Of a stretch of DNA of 64,000 nt, positions 26,633 to 37,489 are shown in pieces. How positions within the stretch are numbered: the first letter of the stretch is position 1; each line of letters begins with the position of its first letter. The notes below the pieces were generated by a model that did no database searches, had not been told where the DNA came from, and saw nothing but the letters and a program-made list of their open reading frames with translations. Origin of the DNA: Nocardia nova NBRC 15556 (GTDB lineage Bacteria > Actinomycetota > Actinomycetes > Mycobacteriales > Mycobacteriaceae). Where the stretch lies: the NCBI RefSeq assembly GCF_001613005.1, contig NZ_BDBN01000005.1, forward strand, positions 62,001 to 126,000. The letters run 5' to 3'. The translations under genes and the position numbers were made by a program.

Positions 26633-27459
26633 CGTCCGATCACCAGATCGATTCCCACCTCCGCCATCCGCTCCAGCTGCCCCAGCACCTGGCCCACGCC
26701 GCCACCGCTCGGCCCGAGATCGAAGGCGAAGACGCAGCTCTTGCGGATCTCGCGCGGATCGCGGCCGATCTCCGCGCACAGCCGGTCCAGCAGTTCGATC
26801 TTGCTCGCCAGCTCCGGCCCCGGCCGCAGACTCGCCACATCCGCGTAGCGCGCCACCAGCGGCAATGTGCGCCGCTCACCGTCGCCGCCGACGAGCACGG
26901 GTGGATGCGGGCGATGTCCGCCCGCCGGCGGATTCCGCACCACCTGCGGAGCGTTCAGCGGGCGCTCGACGTGAAAGTGCTTGCCGGATACGGGTTCCGG
27001 ACCGCCCCGCGCACCGGTCCACATGGCCCGGCAGATCCGCAGCGCCTCCTCCAGCATGTCGTAGCGGTCGCGCAGCGGCGGGAACGGCAGGCCGTACCCT
27101 TCAACATCGCCGGTGGAGGTGCCCGTCCCGATTCCCAGCCAGGCCCGGCCGCCGGACAGCACATCCAGGGTGGTGACCAGCTTTCCGAGCATGGCCGGAT
27201 GCCGATAGTGCACCCCCGACACCACCGCGGTCAGCTCCACCCGCGAGGTGTGCGCCGCGATGAACGACAGTGTCGAATACGCCTCCAGCACATTCTGTTC
27301 CACCCGTCCCAGCCATGGGCTCTGCCAGAGATGATCACCCACCGCGACGACTGAGAACCCGCTGTCCTCGGCCGTGTGGACGACCTCGGCCAGGCGCGAT
27401 CCGATGCGTTCGGAGGGGGTATCCAGCGCGAAGTTCGTCAGATGCAATCCGATATCCAT
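26611..27459 (-). CDS. F420-dependent LLM-class oxidoreductase, C-terminus frameshifted
   Basis: A 282-residue luciferase-like flavin/F420 oxidoreductase. Visible are the start MDIGLHLTNFALDTPSERI, LAEVVHTAEDSGFSVVAVGDH, GIGTGTSTGDVEGYGLPFP and PPVLVGGDGERRTLPLVARYAD, all typical of TIGR03560-type LLM proteins. The frame ends abruptly in RVAASTS instead of the expected family ending, which appears in the next frame (26552-26632). The gene may be inactive, slightly shortened but active, or a sequencing error may be present. ATG 27459 is preceded by GAGGG. Confidence 0.8.
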   Translation of the reverse strand: MDIGLHLTNFALDTPSERIGSRLAEVVHTAEDSGFSVVAVGDHLWQSPWLGRVEQNVLEAYSTLSFIAAHTSRVELTAVVSGVHYRHPAMLGKLVTTLDVLSGGRAWLGIGTGTSTGDVEGYGLPFPPLRDRYDMLEEALRICRAMWTGARGGPEPVSGKHFHVERPLNAPQVVRNPPAGGHRPHPPVLVGGDGERRTLPLVARYADVASLRPGPELASKIELLDRLCAEIGRDPREIRKSCVFAFDLGPSGGGVGQVLGQLERMAEVGIDLVIGRVAASTS

Positions 27460-27535
27460 GACTTTCACCCTCTGCCTCGCGGCAGCGCGAATCATCCGTC
27501 CGGAGAACACATCCCGGGTACGTCCCCGCGCGTAG

Positions 27536-28321
27536 TCAGCGGGTGACGCCGAGCTCGAGTCCCTGTCGGATCGCCTGCTCCACCGGCGAATACGCACCGT
27601 CGGGCCGGTCCAGCACGCACGGTTCGTGCAGCAGCAGCGGCGGCTGGGCCATGAATTTCGGGTTCCGGCCTCGATGCGCCTGGGCGGCATGCACCAGGAA
27701 CGGATGGCACAGATACACATCTCCGGCCCGACCGGTCGCCGCCATTTCCGGAAGGTCCGCGGTGGCGGCGAAGTCCTCGACCAGGTCCGACATCGCGACT
27801 CCGGCCACACCGTACGGTTCCAGCACCTTCGCCATGCGCAGATGCGAGCCCATCCGGATCCGTGTCGGCGCATCGTCGGGGCCGACATCGGAGAACAGGA
27901 ACAGCATCAGCAGCCCCCGCCCCTGCGACCGCACGTTGATGCGCCACCGCAGATAGTCCTGCGGATCCTCGCCCGGGAAACTCGCATCGATATGCCATCC
28001 GTCGTCACCCGGCGGCTGCTCGCTGGGGAAGCGAATCGGGAAGGTGCCCAGTCCCTGAGCGGCGACCCATCGGCCCGCACCGACCAGCCGATCGCACGCC
28101 TGGGCCAGCAGTGGGCTGCGCGCGGCCCGGGCGAACGGCGGGTCCGCGAAACCGGGCAGCCGGACCACCGGCCGCGTCCACGTTCCGGAATCCGCCGGAT
28201 CGCATCCGGTCGCGCGCCAGAGTATTTCCCGCGCCTCGGCCGCGGTGGACTCGGAGAACGCACCCTCCACTCGGACGAAACCGTCGGAGATGAAGTCTTG
28301 CACCTCGGCATCGGTCAGCAC
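27536..28321 (-). CDS. Phytanoyl-CoA dioxygenase-like Fe(II)/2-oxoglutarate oxygenase
   Basis: A 261-residue PhyH-family protein. The iron facial triad is formed by HIDASF (His, Asp) and the distal His in CHPFLVHAAQ; the Arg of HRGRNPKFMAQ is placed to bind 2-oxoglutarate. The N-terminus LTDAEVQDFISDGFVRVEGAF is the family start; GTG 28321 is chosen, although an open frame extends up to an ATG at 28426. The substrate is not predictable; members hydroxylate fatty acyl chains or natural products. Confidence 0.82.
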   Translation of the reverse strand: MLTDAEVQDFISDGFVRVEGAFSESTAAEAREILWRATGCDPADSGTWTRPVVRLPGFADPPFARAARSPLLAQACDRLVGAGRWVAAQGLGTFPIRFPSEQPPGDDGWHIDASFPGEDPQDYLRWRINVRSQGRGLLMLFLFSDVGPDDAPTRIRMGSHLRMAKVLEPYGVAGVAMSDLVEDFAATADLPEMAATGRAGDVYLCHPFLVHAAQAHRGRNPKFMAQPPLLLHEPCVLDRPDGAYSPVEQAIRQGLELGVTR

Positions 28322-28414
28322 ACAGCCCTCATTCCGCTCGCGAACATCGCCAGCATGGAACAGGTTCCCGCGCGGCCGCCACTCATTTTCAGGGCAGGCA
28401 GCCGCGGATACGAC

Positions 28415-28447
28415 GATGCCGGCCACCCCGTCGGGGTGGCCGGCATC
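28415..28447 (-). terminator. clpC terminator hairpin
   Basis: GATGCCGGCCACCCC and GGGGTGGCCGGCATC pair perfectly over 15 bp around a 3-base loop, 20 bases after the clpC stop. Confidence 0.8.
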
Positions 28448-28467
28448 GGTCGGTTCGTACGGACTAC

Positions 28468-31017
<2,550 letters not shown>

Positions 31018-31344
31018 CGCTCCCTCACTTCCTGCTCCGCTATCCACGGCATCCGGCGCTGCTGTTGTGCTTCGTGCTTCACACCTGTGGCGCCAGCCTG
31101 CCATGAAGCCCTGGGGTTGCATCCCCCGCCTCTACTGTAGTTGGCGGGGGTCACGGCCGTCGTCCGTCTACCCTATTGCGAACGGGCGACAACGCGAGTC
31201 ATACCGTTCTAACGCGGCTCCAACCCGGAACGTTTCCCCAGCAACTACGCCCACAGCTGAATTTTCGGGCCCCCTTCCCGACGTCGGGGTTCGCGGCCCC
31301 GAAACTCGGCCGCGAATCTCCGCGCGACGTCCTCGCCGACGGAA
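31018..31344. other. Intergenic region clpC-lipase (327 bp)
   Basis: It should hold the clpC promoter and the end of the lipase transcript. The only clear structure is the inverted repeat at 31123-31150; the 190 bases next to the lipase stop show no convincing site or gene. Confidence 0.5.
31123..31150. promoter_or_regulatory. Inverted repeat in the clpC 5' region
   Basis: CCCCCGCC and GGCGGGGG flank 12 bases that include the small palindrome CTACTGTAG. On the clpC strand the loop contains TACAGT, which resembles a -10 element. It lies 106-133 bases before the clpC ATG and may be an operator over a promoter or a leader hairpin. Confidence 0.4.
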
Positions 31345-32319
31345 CTATCCGGTGAGCGGTGGGATGAAATGGCAGGGCACGGGGTGCGGATCGTCCGGAT
31401 CCAGGGCGTTGAGCGCGAACGCGGCCGCCCGGTCGCTGCCCGCGATGCCGGCGTGCTCCGAATAGTCCGACGCGCAGCCGTCCTGGACCACGATGTTCGT
31501 CGTCGTCGGTCCGGGCACCAGGGCAACGGTGTACGGGACCACCAGCTCGTCGTAGCGGGTCTCGATATTGGTGTAGGTGACGTCCGGGTCGTAGACGCCG
31601 TCGGCGTTCAGGGAGCGGAGGAAATCCGTACTGCCCGTCATCTGCGCGCAGGCGGCACAGGGGCTCACGCCCAGGACGCCGTCGAAGGCCGGCTCCGCGC
31701 CCAGGCGCCGCGCGAAATCGCGAGCCGGATCGATCACCGGGCCGAAGGTGCCCAGCCACGGCGCGGCGATCGCCACGAACTTGTCGACCTTGTCCGAACC
31801 GCCCAGCCGCTTGACGAAGTAGTTGCCCACCAGATTGCCCTGCGAATGCGCGATCAGATCGACCTTCGCGGCGCCGGTCGCCGCCAGCACCCGGTCCACG
31901 AACTCCGCGAGCTGCGCCGAACTGTCCTCGATCGGCCGCATGCCGCCGATCGCCGAGAGCGGCCACGGCAGGTCGTAGGCGCCGTAGGTCAGCGAGTAGA
32001 CGCAATATCCCTCGTTGGCCAGCAGCGGCGCGTACACGCCCCAGTTCGTCTGCGCCCCGCCGCCGGTGCCGTGCACCAGCACCACGGGTTCGGGATGCGC
32101 GGCGCTGGGCCGGCACGACCAGTCGTCGGCGCCGGGCAGGGAACCACCCGGATTTCGCAGCTCGTACGGAATGCCGGAGAAGAAGTTGTAGTCCACCGGA
32201 TATTCGGCGTGGGCCGCCGCTGCGGCGGTCACCCACAGGGTGCTCAATACCGCCAGGACGAGGATGGATCCGGGTAACCGGCGCAGCAGACGCGGCGCAC
32301 GCACGGGACGAGACGACAT
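31345..32319 (-). CDS. Secreted lipase/esterase (alpha/beta hydrolase)
   Basis: A 324-residue exported hydrolase. A signal peptide (Arg-rich start, hydrophobic 19-36, cleavage near AHA-EY at 38) precedes a class-2 lipase fold: HGTGGGAQTNW for the oxyanion hole, AHSQGN with the nucleophile Ser159, a cap with two Cys (CAACAQ), and a His near SEHAGIAG or the C-terminus as the likely third member of the triad. ATG 32319 follows GGAG; an in-frame TTG lies four codons upstream. A KstR-like box lies 17 bases before the start, suggesting induction with steroids or their esters. Confidence 0.85.
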   Translation of the reverse strand: MSSRPVRAPRLLRRLPGSILVLAVLSTLWVTAAAAAHAEYPVDYNFFSGIPYELRNPGGSLPGADDWSCRPSAAHPEPVVLVHGTGGGAQTNWGVYAPLLANEGYCVYSLTYGAYDLPWPLSAIGGMRPIEDSSAQLAEFVDRVLAATGAAKVDLIAHSQGNLVGNYFVKRLGGSDKVDKFVAIAAPWLGTFGPVIDPARDFARRLGAEPAFDGVLGVSPCAACAQMTGSTDFLRSLNADGVYDPDVTYTNIETRYDELVVPYTVALVPGPTTTNIVVQDGCASDYSEHAGIAGSDRAAAFALNALDPDDPHPVPCHFIPPLTG

Positions 32320-32335
32320 CGAGAGCTCCAAAAAC

Positions 32336-32349
32336 TAGAACGCGTTTCA
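32336..32349. promoter_or_regulatory. KstR-like operator before the lipase
   Basis: TAGAACGCGTTTCA fits TnnAACnnGTTnnA; its left half is the same as the strong site at 764-777. A minus-strand TAGCGT (32352-32357) would place the transcription start inside the box. Confidence 0.65.
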
Positions 32350-32430
32350 ACACGCTAGCGGGAGCAGGGAACCGTGCGGATCGATACCGGCGGGTAACCG
32401 GAATCGCGCGTCACATCCGGCGGACGGATC

Positions 32431-33054
32431 TCAGAGGTCGCGCTGCGAGATGATGCCGTTCTGGATGGCCAGCGCCGCCAGCCGCACCCGCTTCTGATTC
32501 TGCGGCAGATCCTCGACGCCGAACTTCGAAAACAGCGCGCGCAGATGGGTTTTGATCGCATCCACGCTCAGATACAACTCGTCGGCGATCTGCTGATTGG
32601 AGGCGGGCGTGGCGAATTCGGTATTGCCGCGGTACGGGCGGCACAGCGCGATCAGAACCGCGCGCTGCGTATCGGTGAGTGAACGGGGACTCGGCACCGA
32701 GCCGACGGAAGTCCGGGTCGCGTCGTCGACCGTACCGGTGTAATCGTGAAACGACAGCATCGAGGTCCCGACCCGGATGCGGTCGCCGGCCTCCAGCCGG
32801 CGGCGGCCGGCCAGCCGCTCGCCGTTGACGAAGGTGCCGTTGCGCGAGAGTCCGTCGTCGACGATCGTCCAGTGCGCGCCGAGGTATTCCACTGCCGCAT
32901 GCAGTCGCGACACCTCGGCGTCCCAGCCCAGGGACAGATCTGCCTGCGGCGAACGCCCGATGGTGATGCGCTGATGATCCGGGGTCAGCGTCAGTTCGTG
33001 GCGGCGGCCGGTGTCGTCGATGAACCGGAGAAACGATTCGTGAATATTCGTCAC
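32431..33054 (-). CDS. FHA-domain protein with C-terminal helix-turn-helix
   Basis: A 207-residue protein linking a phosphothreonine reader to a DNA-binding-like domain. The FHA part (about 1-105) has GRS at 33-35, SRLH at 49-52 and NGTFVNG at 72-78, the usual phosphopeptide-contact residues. Residues 125-190 (SLTDTQRAVLIALC, NQQIADELYLSVDAIKTHLRALFSKFGV) look like a LuxR/winged-type helix-turn-helix. A Ser/Thr kinase signal could thus reach a promoter directly. GTG 33054 fits the start of the FHA fold. It lies between lsr2 and the lipase on the same strand. Confidence 0.82.
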   Translation of the reverse strand: MTNIHESFLRFIDDTGRRHELTLTPDHQRITIGRSPQADLSLGWDAEVSRLHAAVEYLGAHWTIVDDGLSRNGTFVNGERLAGRRRLEAGDRIRVGTSMLSFHDYTGTVDDATRTSVGSVPSPRSLTDTQRAVLIALCRPYRGNTEFATPASNQQIADELYLSVDAIKTHLRALFSKFGVEDLPQNQKRVRLAALAIQNGIISQRDL

Positions 33055-33171
33055 CGCGTTGCTACCCCCACCCTCGTACCGCCAGTGACGTGGTCTGCAT
33101 AGGCCCCATGGTGCCGCGCCGACGCGGCGACGAGCAAGATCACCACGCCGGGACCGTCCGGGTACGGCCGC

Positions 33172-33228
33172 ACCGAAATACCGCGACCGCACGGAAATAC
33201 CGCCGAGGCATCGAAATGCCGCTGCCGC
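33172..33228. repeat. Three 19-bp tandem repeats after lsr2
   Basis: Units beginning at 33172, 33191 and 33210 share the core (C/G)GAAAT(A/G)CCGC. The last unit runs into the left arm of the lsr2 terminator. Confidence 0.6.
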
Positions 33229-33264
33229 CCGGACGTCGCACGATTCCTCCGGGCGGCAGCGGCA
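33217..33264 (-). terminator. lsr2 terminator hairpin
   Basis: TGCCGCTGCCGCCCGGA and TCCGGGCGGCAGCGGCA form a perfect 17-bp stem with a 14-base loop, 29 bases after the lsr2 stop. Confidence 0.75.
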
Positions 33265-33292
33265 CAGACGCAGCCGGGTCTTTTCGACCGCA

Positions 33293-33658
33293 CTAGTTGT
33301 TGCGGCCGACTTCCTTGTGGTAGCTCTCCACGACATCGGCGGAGATGCGACCGCGCGCGGAAACCTTGTGGCCCTTACGCCGCGCCCACTCCCGAATTGC
33401 CGCACTCTGTTCGCGATCCATGGAAACTCGGCCCTTCGGCGCACCGGTGGTCGCACCGACCGGCTTGCTGCGCCGGCGACCGCTCACCCGGCGGGCATTG
33501 GCAACCCACACGTCCAGCCCGTCCCGCAGCTTCGCCGCATTCGCCGCCGACAGGTCGATCTCGTACGAAACACCGTCGATCGCGAACTCGATGGTCTCGT
33601 CCGCAATGGACTCACCATCGACATCGTCGATCAGGCTAACGGTGACCTTCTTTGCCAT
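33293..33658 (-). CDS. lsr2: Nucleoid-associated protein Lsr2
   Basis: A 121-residue H-NS-like xenogeneic silencer that bridges AT-rich DNA. The N-terminal dimerisation domain ([25 protein letters not shown]) and the C-terminal AT-hook-like RGR at 102-104 ([11 protein letters not shown]) are intact. A Lys/Arg-rich linker joins them (about 56-80). It stands between lysS and the FHA-HTH gene, close to lysS as in M. tuberculosis. Confidence 0.97.
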   Translation of the reverse strand: MAKKVTVSLIDDVDGESIADETIEFAIDGVSYEIDLSAANAAKLRDGLDVWVANARRVSGRRRSKPVGATTGAPKGRVSMDREQSAAIREWARRKGHKVSARGRISADVVESYHKEVGRNN

Positions 33659-33772
33659 GAGATGAACGTCCTCTCGAAATCGTGCGACCCGGATACCAGG
33701 CCGATGCCCGAGTCGAGAATACCTCTAGATACGAAATTTCCAAGACGGGGAATCGGCATTCAAACCCGGTAC

Positions 33773-35338
33773 TCAGCGACCGGACGGACGCACAATTGGG
33801 AACAGTATGGTTTCCCGGATTCCGAGTCCGGTCAGTGCCATCAGCAACCGATCGATTCCCATACCGGTACCGGTTGTCGGCGGCATACCGTGTTCCATGG
33901 CGGCGAGGAAGTCCTCGTCCAGCCGCATGGCCTCCTCGTCACCGGCGGCGGCGAGTCTGGCCTGGTCGACAAAACGTTCCCGCTGTACGACCGGATCCAC
34001 GAGTTCCGAATAGCCCGTAGCCAACTCGAATCCGCGGACATACAGATCCCACTTCTCCGTGACGCCCGGCTTACTGCGATGCTGGCGCGTCAAGGGTGAG
34101 GTCTCCACCGGGAAGTCCCGCACGAAAGTGGGCGCATAGAGCTTGTCGCCATAGCTGTGTTCCCACAGTTCCTCGACAAGTTTGCCGTGGCCGTAACCCT
34201 TGTCCGGAGGAATTTCCAGACCGACCCGATCGGCTAGCGCGAGCAATTCCGGAACAGTAGTTTCCGGCGTTACCTCGACCCCCAGCGAATCGGATAGCGA
34301 GGGATACATCTCGATGGTGTTCCACTCACCACTCAGGTCGTATTCCGTACCGTCGGCGAGTGTGACGACCTGAGTGCCGAAGACCTCTTGTGCGACTTCC
34401 TGGATCAATTCCCGCATCATCCGCGCGGAATCGTCGTAGGTGCCGTAGGCCTCATAAGTTTCCAACATCGCGAACTCGGGCGAATGCGTCGAGTCGGCGC
34501 CCTCGTTACGGAAGTTGCGATTGACCTCGAAGACCTTCTCGATCCCGCCCACCACGCAGCGCTTCAGGAACAACTCCGGCGCGATGCGCAGATACAGATC
34601 CATATCCAGCGCATTGGAATGGGTGACGAACGGACGCGCCGCCGCACCTCCGTGCAAAGTCTGCAGCATCGGCGTCTCTACCTCGAGGAAACCCCTGCGC
34701 TCCAACGCATTTCGCAGTGCGCGCACGGCCGCCACCCGGGTGCGGGCCATCTCCCGCGCCTCCGGGCGCACGATGAGGTCGACATAGCGCTGGCGGACCC
34801 GCGACTCCTCGCTCATCTCCTTGTGCGCCACCGGCAGCGGACGCAGCGATTTGGCCGCCATCGACCACGAATCGGCCATCACGCTCAATTCGCCGGTGCG
34901 GGAGGAAATCACTTCGCCGTGCACGAAGACGAAATCGCCCAGATCGACATCGGCCTTCCACGCCGCCAGCGCATCGGCGCCGACACCGTTCAGGCTGATC
35001 ATCGCCTGCAGCTTGGTGCCGTCCCCCTCCTGCAGCGTGGCGAAGCAGAGCTTGCCGGTATTGCGCATGAAGATGACCCGGCCGGCCACGCCGGCCTGCA
35101 CGCCGGTGCTGGTGTCGGGCTCGAGGTCGGGATAGGCGGCGCGGATCTCGGCGAGGGTGTGGGTCCGCGGCACCACCACCGGATACGGCTCTACGCCCGC
35201 GTCGAGCAGCCGCTCACGCTTCTCCCGGCGGATCCGCATCTGCTCGGGAACGTCGACTTCCGCTGCGGCAGGATGCGATTGCCCCGCAGGAACCCGGCCC
35301 GCGGAGCCACCGGACGAAGGGCTTTTCGGGGTGCTCAC
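33773..35338 (-). CDS. lysS: Lysyl-tRNA synthetase (class II)
   Basis: A 521-residue cytosolic enzyme that charges tRNA-Lys. The OB-fold anticodon-binding domain follows a disordered 30-residue start; class II motif 2 is [20 protein letters not shown] and motif 3 is [16 protein letters not shown] 35338 is preceded by a TAGGGT -10 eight bases upstream. It is next to lsr2 as in M. tuberculosis. Confidence 0.96.
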   Translation of the reverse strand: MSTPKSPSSGGSAGRVPAGQSHPAAAEVDVPEQMRIRREKRERLLDAGVEPYPVVVPRTHTLAEIRAAYPDLEPDTSTGVQAGVAGRVIFMRNTGKLCFATLQEGDGTKLQAMISLNGVGADALAAWKADVDLGDFVFVHGEVISSRTGELSVMADSWSMAAKSLRPLPVAHKEMSEESRVRQRYVDLIVRPEAREMARTRVAAVRALRNALERRGFLEVETPMLQTLHGGAAARPFVTHSNALDMDLYLRIAPELFLKRCVVGGIEKVFEVNRNFRNEGADSTHSPEFAMLETYEAYGTYDDSARMMRELIQEVAQEVFGTQVVTLADGTEYDLSGEWNTIEMYPSLSDSLGVEVTPETTVPELLALADRVGLEIPPDKGYGHGKLVEELWEHSYGDKLYAPTFVRDFPVETSPLTRQHRSKPGVTEKWDLYVRGFELATGYSELVDPVVQRERFVDQARLAAAGDEEAMRLDEDFLAAMEHGMPPTTGTGMGIDRLLMALTGLGIRETILFPIVRPSGR

Positions 35339-35346
35339 AGCGAACC

Positions 35347-35352
35347 ACCCTA
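35347..35352 (-). promoter_or_regulatory. -10 element of a leaderless promoter (lysS)
   Basis: TAGGGT on the minus strand, eight bases before GTG 35338. Confidence 0.35.
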
Positions 35353-35404
35353 TCGTGCGCCGGAAATCGTTCTGCGCGCGCCCGACCCCCGCTCACCCGG
35401 GCTA

Positions 35405-35842
35405 TTACAGCGAGACGAGTGCGGTGATCTCACCGGCCAGATGCGGTGCGCCGGCGGCCACCGACAGCAGCCCCGCGGCCTTTACCGCCTGGTAGCCACC
35501 GACCAGATCGGTGGCCCGGTGCAGACCCAGCTGCTGCAGTGTGGCTGCCGCCAAACTGGAGGTGTAACCCTCCGAGCAGACGATCACCCATTCGCGATCG
35601 TGATCGGTGGCCAGGGCGAGCCGTGCGGGGCTGGTAGGGTCCAGCCGCCACTCCAGCACATTGCGCTCGATCACCAGGGCGCCCGGCAGGGTGCCCTCCT
35701 TGACCCGCTGGGCCTGCGGACGGATGTCGACCAGCAGGGCGCCGCGCGCGATCGCCTCCGGCAATTCGAACGCGTACATGCGCGTCAATCGCGCACGCGC
35801 CGCCTCCAGCATGTCGTTGATGGTGAGATGCGGGTACGTCAT
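35405..35842 (-). CDS. Rhodanese-like sulfurtransferase
   Basis: A 145-residue single rhodanese domain. The active-site loop is VIVCSEGYTSSLAA with the persulfide-forming Cys; LLVDIRPQAQRVKEGTLPGAL is the other conserved block. It could move sulfane sulfur to thiols or cyanide. Its ATG overlaps the stop of the cysteine dioxygenase gene (ATGA), so the two are translated together and probably work in cysteine-sulfur disposal. Confidence 0.88.
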   Translation of the reverse strand: MTYPHLTINDMLEAARARLTRMYAFELPEAIARGALLVDIRPQAQRVKEGTLPGALVIERNVLEWRLDPTSPARLALATDHDREWVIVCSEGYTSSLAAATLQQLGLHRATDLVGGYQAVKAAGLLSVAAGAPHLAGEITALVSL

Positions 35843-36498
35843 TTCACATCGCCTTCGGGCTGGTCGGTGAGCAAGGTCCGGGTACGTCGCAGCGTCCCGT
35901 GGCCGGTCACCTCGTAATACGACATGGCGGACAGAGGTGGTGAATACGCGTGCACCGAGAGCGTCGGATTCGACGGCTCGGGCACACCCGCGAACTGATC
36001 CGGGGCACGCACCACGTCGTGCACCCAGCCGAGCGGGAACGAGGCCTGATCACCGGCGGTGAGAGTGCGCTGGCGCAATTCCTTGCCGTTCCAGCGGAAT
36101 TCCGAGAGCGCACCGCTCAGCACGGTGAGCGCGCCGAGCGAGCCGGCGTGGTCGTGCAATTCCGTCGACCGGTCCGGCACCCAGCTGATCAGCCAGACAT
36201 CGACCTCGTCGTCGGCGAGAAGCCGGACGGCCCAACGGTTTTCGGTGGGCCACACGCCACCGGACGGCAGCAGGTGGTCGAAGCGGCCCGCCATGACGTC
36301 CTCGGCGCCCTCGTCGGTCAGCCGCAGCAGATCCGCCGGGCGCAGCCGGGTCGGCAATGCGGACGACACCGAGCGATCGGTGATCTCGGCGGTGAGGCGG
36401 TTGGCCGGACGAGCGGGCGGCAACTGCCCCGTCCGACGCCGCGCGGCATCACCGCTCGCGACGGAGGTAACAGCAGAGGTGAGGACAGAGGAACGCAT
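35839..36498 (-). CDS. cdo: Cysteine dioxygenase type I
   Basis: A 219-residue cupin iron enzyme that oxidises cysteine to cysteine sulfinate. Iron ligands are His115 and His117 (STELHDHAGSLGALTVLSG) and His160 (LGWVHDVV). The N-terminal 45 residues are poorly conserved. ATG 36498 follows GGAG; an in-frame start at 36552 would add 18 residues across the leader. The mRNA leader holds a small ORF with two adjacent Cys codons (36567-36608), a likely cysteine-level sensor. The downstream rhodanese overlaps by four bases. Confidence 0.9.
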   Translation of the reverse strand: MRSSVLTSAVTSVASGDAARRRTGQLPPARPANRLTAEITDRSVSSALPTRLRPADLLRLTDEGAEDVMAGRFDHLLPSGGVWPTENRWAVRLLADDEVDVWLISWVPDRSTELHDHAGSLGALTVLSGALSEFRWNGKELRQRTLTAGDQASFPLGWVHDVVRAPDQFAGVPEPSNPTLSVHAYSPPLSAMSYYEVTGHGTLRRTRTLLTDQPEGDVK

Positions 36499-36566
36499 GA
36501 GCGAAGCTCCAGGAGTAGTGGACGGCCGAGGGCGGATACGCAGCCTCGACAATCAGCCGAGGCGAA

Positions 36567-36608
36567 TCAGCCTCGACAACACTCCTGGGTGCTCACGCGG
36601 AAAGTCAC
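36567..36608 (-). CDS. Cys-rich leader peptide (uORF) of the cysteine dioxygenase operon
   Basis: A 13-codon ORF, read MTFRVSTQECCRG from GTG 36608, with two adjacent Cys codons just before its end; an in-frame GTG at 36596 gives the shorter MSTQECCRG. It stops 69 bases before the cysteine dioxygenase ATG, and the stop region begins a hairpin (CGAGGC, six-base loop, GCCTCG). A TAGACT -10 seven bases upstream makes it leaderless. Cys-rich leaderless uORFs that attenuate sulfur genes are established in mycobacteria; ribosome stalling at scarce Cys-tRNA or free passage when Cys is plentiful would set expression here. Confidence 0.75.
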   Translation of the reverse strand: MTFRVSTQECCRG

Positions 36609-36615
36609 GAGCCGA

Positions 36616-36621
36616 AGTCTA
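36616..36621 (-). promoter_or_regulatory. -10 element of the cysteine dioxygenase operon
   Basis: TAGACT on the minus strand, seven bases before the GTG of the leader peptide. Confidence 0.55.
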
Positions 36622-36673
36622 GCAGGGTGACCAGCGCGTGCAAGGCGGTGTGTTTCACCCCATAGCGCGCCGG

Positions 36674-37468
36674 TCACGGGCGGCGGCGCTGCTGGTTGCG
36701 CTCGTAGACCAGACGGAGGCCGTCCAGGGTCAGATGCGGCTCATGGTGGTCGATGGTCTCGGATTCGGGGACGATCAGCGGTGCGGTCGGGCCCGTCGCC
36801 ACCACCGACACATCGTCACCGGCGAAGGCGTCGAGTTCGTCGCGAATCCGGTCGATCAAACCGTCCACCAGGCCCGCGAAGCCGAATACCGCGCCGGACT
36901 GCATACACTCCATGCTGTTCTTCCCCACCACCGAACGCGGGCGGGTCAGTTCCGCGCGCCGCAGCGCACTCCGGGCCACCAGCGCCTCGGTGGAGATCTC
37001 CACGCCGGGGGCGATCGTCCCGCCGAGGAACTCGCCCTTCGCCGACACCAGGTCGACACAGATGGCGGTGCCGAAATCGACCACGATCGCCGGCGACTCG
37101 AAACGATGATATGCCGCAAGGCAATTCACGATCCGGTCCGCGCCGACCTCTTTCGGATTGTCGACCAGCAGCGGGATTCCGGTGCGCACACCGGGTTCCA
37201 CCAGCACGTGCGGCACGTGCGACCAGTAGCGACCCAACATGGTGCGCAACTCCCGCAGCACCGGCGGCACCGTCGACAAGGCCGACACCCCGACCACCTG
37301 GTCCAGCCGCTCGCCCACCAAACCCCGCACCTGCATGGCGAATTCGTCGGCGGTCAGCAGCGGATTGGTGTGCACGCGCCAGGTGTGCACCAGCTCCGCA
37401 TGCGCACCACTGCCCGAGAACAGGCCGATCTCGATACTGGTGTTGCGGACGTCGATCGTCAGCAGCAT
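36674..37468 (-). CDS. coaX: Type III pantothenate kinase
   Basis: A 264-residue enzyme for the first step of coenzyme A synthesis from pantothenate. [17 protein letters not shown] is the P-loop-like N-terminus of actinobacterial Coa[14 protein letters not shown] holds the conserved Asp, and [10 protein letters not shown] follows. It lies 21 bases after panD, in the order panC-panD-coaX, so supply and first use of pantothenate are coexpressed. Confidence 0.95.
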   Translation of the reverse strand: MLLTIDVRNTSIEIGLFSGSGAHAELVHTWRVHTNPLLTADEFAMQVRGLVGERLDQVVGVSALSTVPPVLRELRTMLGRYWSHVPHVLVEPGVRTGIPLLVDNPKEVGADRIVNCLAAYHRFESPAIVVDFGTAICVDLVSAKGEFLGGTIAPGVEISTEALVARSALRRAELTRPRSVVGKNSMECMQSGAVFGFAGLVDGLIDRIRDELDAFAGDDVSVVATGPTAPLIVPESETIDHHEPHLTLDGLRLVYERNQQRRRP

Positions 37469-37489
37469 CCTCGCCCCGCTGCCCGCGGC

